Positions 5,624 through 8,984 of a DNA stretch of 8,984 nucleotides are shown here, piece after piece. The stretch comes from JBGPYB01 sp041493035 (lineage in GTDB: Bacteria; Acidobacteriota; Vicinamibacteria; Fen-336): contig JBGPYB010000176.1 in assembly GCA_041493035.1 (NCBI GenBank), positions 1 to 8,984 on the forward strand, given 5' to 3'. Numbering within the stretch: position 1 is the first letter of the stretch; every line of letters starts with the position of its first letter. Under the pieces are notes generated by a model. That model was not told the origin of the DNA. It was given only the letters and a program-made list of their open reading frames with translations, and did no database searches. The position numbers were made by a program, and so were the translations under genes.

Positions 5624-5652
5624 CTGTGCAACGCCCCCATGGGGCCTGTCAA
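5624..5652 (-). promoter_or_regulatory. Candidate promoter and operator of the HicB/HicA-like pair
   Basis: On the minus strand a perfect -35 hexamer TTGACA (5652-5647) is followed after 16-17 nt by a weak -10 (TGCACA or GCACAG, 5630-5624), about 30 nt before the ATG at 5595. The spacer carries the 10-bp palindrome CCCCATGGGG (5635-5644). A second inverted repeat, GTCAA-AC-TTGAC (5648-5659), overlaps the -35. Palindromes within a promoter suit autoregulation, which is usual for HicB. The binding protein is inferred. Confidence 0.4.
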
Positions 5653-5711
5653 ACTTGACCCTATGCGATTCGTGAGCAGATCGCATGCCAGGCAAGAGTT
5701 CTAACGGGGTT

Positions 5712-5727
5712 CGCTCGAGCGCGAGCG
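5712..5727 (-). terminator. GC hairpin after the DUF5916 gene
   Basis: CGCTCG (5712-5717), loop AGCG, CGAGCG (5722-5727) gives a 6-bp all-GC stem that begins 7 nt beyond the stop of the gene ending at 5735. No T-tract follows on the minus strand, so it would be a weak or Rho-assisted terminator. It separates this gene from the HicB-like unit. Confidence 0.3.
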
Positions 5728-5734
5728 GCCGAGG

Positions 5735-8077
5735 TTAGTACCGGAAGTTGTACGAGAGCTTGATGAAGAAGGTGTGGCCGTCGTTCTGGAGCGGTCCGCT
5801 CCTTCGAAGAAGGCCCGGGCCCTCGGGATCGCAGAAGCCGCCCTGCAACCGCAGGCAGAGCGCCGGGTCGACGTTCTCGAAGTTGCTGTTGTATCCGAGG
5901 TAGAGCGCAGTCCCCGGATGAACGAGATAGGCGACGAGGACGTCGGCGTTCAAGTTCTTGGTGCGCTCGAGGGAGGAATAGGAGGGATTCGAGAGGACCG
6001 CACCATATTGAAGGATGAGCCTGAGCGACAGTTCCCGTGTGAACTGATAGTTCCACTTCGAGCGGATGATGTGGTTGGTGAAGGTGCTCGCGTGCGCCTG
6101 GTGATCGAGAAGGCGGTCGAGCAGGTAGGTGTTGTCCACCACGAGCGAGGTGAGCGGACGCACCGTGAGCGTCGCGTTGAGCAGGGTCTCGTCCGCGAGC
6201 AGGGGCGCAACGCCTTTCGGCGGATCGAAATTGATCACGCCACCGGGCGCGACGAACAGATCGAAGGACACCTGGCGGACGGGTGTGCTGCGCAGGACCA
6301 GGTAGGTGAAGGGCTCCGGATAAGCCCGATTCACCCTGAGGGCATCGAAATCCTGCGGCCGGAGCGTCTCGTCGAGCCGCCCGAAGCCGAGAGAGAGGGC
6401 AGTCTGAGCGGGCAGCTCGACAGTCGCGCCCAGCATGTAGAAGTCGTCGAGACGATGGCCTCCGTGGTCGTAGCTTCGCGCTGTCGTGAGGCTCGGCCCC
6501 CAGGCGCGGATCGCGCCGCTCTTGGGACGGAAGCGGTAGTCGGTGCGGCCCAGCACCCGGCGGAAGTCCGGACGCCGAAAGAACCCCGCGTCCGTCTCGA
6601 AGCCAGGCGCCACGTCGTGATATTCGACGCCGAACTCCCAGTGAGTATCGGTGTAGTCGATCCGAGCGTCGTACGCCGGACCCGATCGACGGGTCGCGTC
6701 GGGGTCCCGGGTCGTGCTCATGGCGCCGCCGAGACTGGCCAGCCAGTGTGTTCCCATCCTGAAGCGCTCGTCCAGGCCGGCGACACGATTGAAACCGCCG
6801 TCATACTCACGGTCCGTGACGAAGGCACCGAGGCTCACGCTGGTGCCAAAGTCTCTTTGCAAACGCGCGACCGCGAAGTGTGCGCGCTTTCCAAATTCCG
6901 GGGCCGTGTTTGCGACACTTTGGCCGGGACCGCGGTCGTCGGCCACCAGTGCTCCCATCGAGTAAGGGCCTTGGCGTCCCGTCAGCCGGATGCCGAACTC
7001 CGGGTTCTCGATGTTCCGAGTGAAGACGTATTGGATCGTCGGCTGGTAGAAGCTCAGCTCCTTGCCCGTGAACGAGGGCCCGCCGAAGAAGTCCGCGTTC
7101 TCAAGGAAGAAGGGTCGCTTCTCGGGGAAGTAGACGTCGAATCTCTGGTTGGCCGTCAACTGCGGCTCGTCGGACTCAACCTGGCTGAAGTCTGGATTGA
7201 GCGTGGCGTCCACGACGAACCTGTCTTTCACGACGGCCTTGGCGTCCAACCCACCGGTTCCGTCCAGGCGTTTGCTGTCGTAACCGGGGTTCGCGGAGTC
7301 ACGGACGTCCAGTTCCCGATAGGACTGTCCCACGGCGTACGGGATCAACTGCACGTTGCGTCCGGGCGATATCCCGCGGAGCCCCGCAATCTCTCCCTCT
7401 TGTGTGAGAAAACCCCGCATCTGGCGCGAGACGCGAGGCCAGAAGGCCTCCTCGCTGCCACGCGGAAGGGTGCGCTGGAGCACGATGCCCCATCGCTGCT
7501 CCGTCCTCGGCGGAAATCGGAGGCTCTTGAACGGGATCGCGATCCACACCACGTAGCCGGCCTGCGTGCGTGTCCCGCTCGAATCCCAAACGGTGTCGAA
7601 GGAATAATCGGATCCGAGGGTTTCCGTCCAGATGGCATCTCGCTGGACGCCCAAGGCATTGACGGCGAAGCTGTAGGCGCGACGGCGGTCGAGGAAGGTG
7701 TCGAGGTAGATCTGAACCAGGTCTTCCTCTTCCACATTTTCCCGGCGGTTCAGGTGGGCGTGGATGGCACCGGGGGCAGAGTCGAAGCAGACGAAGACGG
7801 CGAAGAGATGCTTCTCGTCGTAGCCGAGGTAGACCTCGGTGCGCTGCGACGCCGCGATGCCGTCGTGGGGCTCGCGCTGGGAGAACCCTTCCACGCGGGC
7901 CATCTGGCGCGCCGCGTCGCTCGCGGGCGCCATGCTGAGAAAGTCGGCCAAAGCAGGCGGTCCGGAAAGCCTCGGGATGGTCACCTGCGACTCTGGCGTT
8001 CGTCCACCCGCTGCAAACGCAGTCGGACCCAGGGCCAGCAGGATGCCCCAGAGGAGACCGATTCGGGCGGGGCTCAA
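5735..8077 (-). CDS. DUF5916 outer-membrane beta-barrel protein with CBM9-like domain
   Basis: A 780-residue exported protein of the DUF5916 family. From the chosen TTG start at 8077 there is a signal peptide (MSPARIGLLWGILLALG...AFA, probable cleavage after residue 22). A CBM9-like carbohydrate-binding domain follows at about 32-205 (VYLGYDEKHLFAVFVC, EEEDLVQIYLDTF, YVVWIAIPFKSLRF). The DUF5916 hallmark is ATLNPDFSQVESDEPQLTANQRF (about 292-313) and FPEKRPFFLEN (317-327). The remainder is alternating-residue beta strands ending in SYNFRY, with a terminal aromatic residue as in Bam-assembled barrels. The function of the family is not established; a role in binding or import of glycans or other ligands is inferred. 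The frame is open to 8305, but that stretch overlaps the transporter gene and has no signal peptide at its front. It lies 86 nt after the transporter gene and may be co-transcribed with it. Confidence 0.9.
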   Translation of the reverse strand: MSPARIGLLWGILLALGPTAFAAGGRTPESQVTIPRLSGPPALADFLSMAPASDAARQMARVEGFSQREPHDGIAASQRTEVYLGYDEKHLFAVFVCFDSAPGAIHAHLNRRENVEEEDLVQIYLDTFLDRRRAYSFAVNALGVQRDAIWTETLGSDYSFDTVWDSSGTRTQAGYVVWIAIPFKSLRFPPRTEQRWGIVLQRTLPRGSEEAFWPRVSRQMRGFLTQEGEIAGLRGISPGRNVQLIPYAVGQSYRELDVRDSANPGYDSKRLDGTGGLDAKAVVKDRFVVDATLNPDFSQVESDEPQLTANQRFDVYFPEKRPFFLENADFFGGPSFTGKELSFYQPTIQYVFTRNIENPEFGIRLTGRQGPYSMGALVADDRGPGQSVANTAPEFGKRAHFAVARLQRDFGTSVSLGAFVTDREYDGGFNRVAGLDERFRMGTHWLASLGGAMSTTRDPDATRRSGPAYDARIDYTDTHWEFGVEYHDVAPGFETDAGFFRRPDFRRVLGRTDYRFRPKSGAIRAWGPSLTTARSYDHGGHRLDDFYMLGATVELPAQTALSLGFGRLDETLRPQDFDALRVNRAYPEPFTYLVLRSTPVRQVSFDLFVAPGGVINFDPPKGVAPLLADETLLNATLTVRPLTSLVVDNTYLLDRLLDHQAHASTFTNHIIRSKWNYQFTRELSLRLILQYGAVLSNPSYSSLERTKNLNADVLVAYLVHPGTALYLGYNSNFENVDPALCLRLQGGFCDPEGPGLLRRSGPLQNDGHTFFIKLSYNFRY

Positions 8078-8142
8078 CGCGACGCCAGCAAAGGCTCTTG
8101 CGCCCGACGGCGCCAGCCCCCCACCCGTCGTGAACCCAGCAT
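8074..8142 (-). other. Possible short leader ORF coupled to the DUF5916 gene
   Basis: An ATG at 8142 opens a 22-codon, Arg-rich reading frame whose TGA (8076-8074) overlaps the proposed TTG start of the DUF5916 gene as TTGA. This could couple translation and help a weak TTG start that lacks a good Shine-Dalgarno. The peptide has no recognisable family, and such a frame can easily arise by chance. Confidence 0.2.
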
Positions 8143-8163
8143 GTACGGGGATCTCTACTTGGC

Positions 8164-8862
8164 CTAGACGACGGTGCCGAACAACGCCCCGACGCCCGCG
8201 GTCACTCCCATCGCGAGGGCGCCCCAGAACATGACTCGGACCATGCTCACCACCACCGGAGCACCGCCGGCGCGGGCGGCCAGCCAACCCAGAAGCGCAA
8301 GACACGCCATGGACCCGGCCGCGACGGAGGCGCCCATGTGCGACGCCGGCGCCATGGCCAGGACGGCGAGGGGCATCGCGGCGCCGATCGAAAACGTGCC
8401 GGCCGAAGCCAAGGCGGCCTGCACTGGACGTGCCGTGAGGATCTCCGAGATCCCGAGCTCGTCGCGCGCGTGAGCGGTGAGCGCGTCCTTCTGCATGAGC
8501 TGCTCGGCCACCTGCTTCGCGAGCGAAGGATCGAGCCCACGACCGACGTAGATGGCTGCGAGCTCCTTGTGCTCGTTGACGCTGTCGGTCTCGAGCTCCT
8601 GGCGCTCTCTCGCGAGATCGGCGCGCTCCGTGTCGGACTGGGTGCTGACCGACACGTACTCTCCCGCCGCCATCGACATGGCACCGGCGACCAGACCGGC
8701 CACACCGGCCACCCAGATGCTTGTGCCGGTGCCATCGGCCGCGGCCACGCCGACGACGAGGCTCGACGTGGAGAGAATCCCGTCGTTGGCTCCCAGCACG
8801 GCGGCGCGCAACCAGCCGATCCTCTGCGTCCGGTGATGCTCGGCATGGTATCGGTAGCTCAT
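8164..8862 (-). CDS. VIT1/CCC1-family Fe(II)/Mn(II) transporter
   Basis: A 232-residue inner-membrane protein of the VIT/CCC1 family, which moves Fe2+ or Mn2+ out of the cytoplasm or into stores. TM1 carries LGANDGILSTSSLVVGVA with the conserved Asp (D27). TM2 carries AGAMSMAAGEYVSVSTQSD (60-77) with the conserved Met residues and the GEYVSV motif. A cytosolic Glu-rich segment follows (TERADLARERQELE, NEHKELAAIY; about 78-135), matching the metal-binding helices of the family. Three more hydrophobic segments lie at about 156-175, 178-198 and 208-230. Length and five-TM layout are typical. The start ATG at 8862 overlaps the stop of the upstream kinase as ATGA; an upstream in-frame GTG at 8916 would add 18 residues read from the kinase's wrong frame. 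The coupling suggests co-expression with that kinase and perhaps regulation by it. Confidence 0.93.
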   Translation of the reverse strand: MSYRYHAEHHRTQRIGWLRAAVLGANDGILSTSSLVVGVAAADGTGTSIWVAGVAGLVAGAMSMAAGEYVSVSTQSDTERADLARERQELETDSVNEHKELAAIYVGRGLDPSLAKQVAEQLMQKDALTAHARDELGISEILTARPVQAALASAGTFSIGAAMPLAVLAMAPASHMGASVAAGSMACLALLGWLAARAGGAPVVVSMVRVMFWGALAMGVTAGVGALFGTVV

Positions 8863-8984
8863 TTCCTGGAGGGCCGGTGCGCGGTCCACCACTCCGCCGC
8901 CTGAGCCTCGGTCCACGGCTCTACCGGGAGGGCAGAGAGGGACCGCGACAGCTCCGTGGCGGATTGTGGCCGATCCTCGGGCCT
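8859..8984 (-). CDS. Ser/Thr protein kinase, C-terminal end (cut by right edge)
   Basis: The last 41 residues of a gene that enters from the right edge. RPEDRPQSATELSRSLSALP is the subdomain XI tail of a Hanks kinase (the conserved Arg in DRP, then SA.EL...L). It is followed by PWTEAQAAEWWTAHRP, a Trp-rich tail that I recall closing many cytoplasmic kinases of Acidobacteriota- and Myxococcota-like genomes. No membrane segment or sensor domain follows the kinase domain, so this kinase is probably soluble unless its N-terminal part differs. The stop TGA (8861-8859) overlaps the transporter ATG as ATGA, so both are almost certainly one transcript with coupled translation. The catalytic residues lie outside the window and cannot be checked. 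Confidence 0.8.
   Translation of the reverse strand, partial: RPEDRPQSATELSRSLSALPVEPWTEAQAAEWWTAHRPSRK

Noticed and set aside
5774..8167. 797-residue open frame on the plus strand
   Set aside because: It is exactly antisense to the DUF5916 gene. The protein is Arg/Glu/Val-rich with no recognisable domain, as expected for a mirror frame in GC-rich DNA.
8078..8305. N-terminal extension of the DUF5916 protein to 8305
   Set aside because: It overlaps the 3' end of the transporter gene and would bury the signal peptide about 80 residues inside the protein.
1..8984. tRNA, rRNA, CRISPR array, IS element, integrase or attachment site
   Set aside because: None of the expected sequences, regularly spaced repeats or transposase motifs were seen on either strand.

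Overview
The window is GC-rich (about two thirds G+C by eye) and densely coded. It probably comes from an Acidobacteriota-like soil or sediment bacterium, or a relative such as Gemmatimonadota. The grounds are the several Hanks-type Ser/Thr kinases opening with 'GSRLGPYEVVSPL', a kinase fused to a TolB/PD40 propeller, and a DUF5916 outer-membrane barrel. This placement is an inference from gene content; no rRNA or other taxonomic marker is present.

Layout, left to right. (1) 1-558, minus: the N-terminal 186 residues of a Ser/Thr kinase that runs off the left edge. (2) 643-1289, plus: a small 73-residue protein overlapping a minimal nucleotidyltransferase (NTase A). (3) 1299-2104, minus: a mirror-image module in which a 72-residue protein overlaps NTase B by GTGA; the two modules converge with 9 nt between their stops and share a hairpin. 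(4) 2220-4820, minus: a complete 866-residue kinase with one membrane segment and a periplasmic propeller. (5) 4930-5595, minus: a HicB-like antitoxin followed by a 55-residue HicA-like protein. (6) 5735-8077, minus: a DUF5916 outer-membrane protein with an N-terminal CBM9-like domain. (7) 8164-8862, minus: a VIT1/CCC1-family Fe/Mn transporter. (8) 8859-8984, minus: the last 41 residues of a third Ser/Thr kinase, joined to the transporter gene by an ATGA overlap.

In functional terms, three kinase genes form a signalling backbone. Three compact two-gene modules (two NTase plus small-protein pairs, one HicB/HicA-like pair) lie between them, which looks like an accessory island of toxin-antitoxin-type cassettes. 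The right-hand kinase and the metal transporter are very probably co-transcribed and translationally coupled, suggesting phosphorylation-linked metal homeostasis. The most unusual items are the unclassified small partners of the NTases, the missing conventional start codon of NTase A, the HicA-like protein without an obvious catalytic histidine, the Gly-to-Arg change in the ATP loop of the central kinase, and the kinase-transporter overlap. No tRNA, rRNA, CRISPR array, IS element or attachment site was seen.
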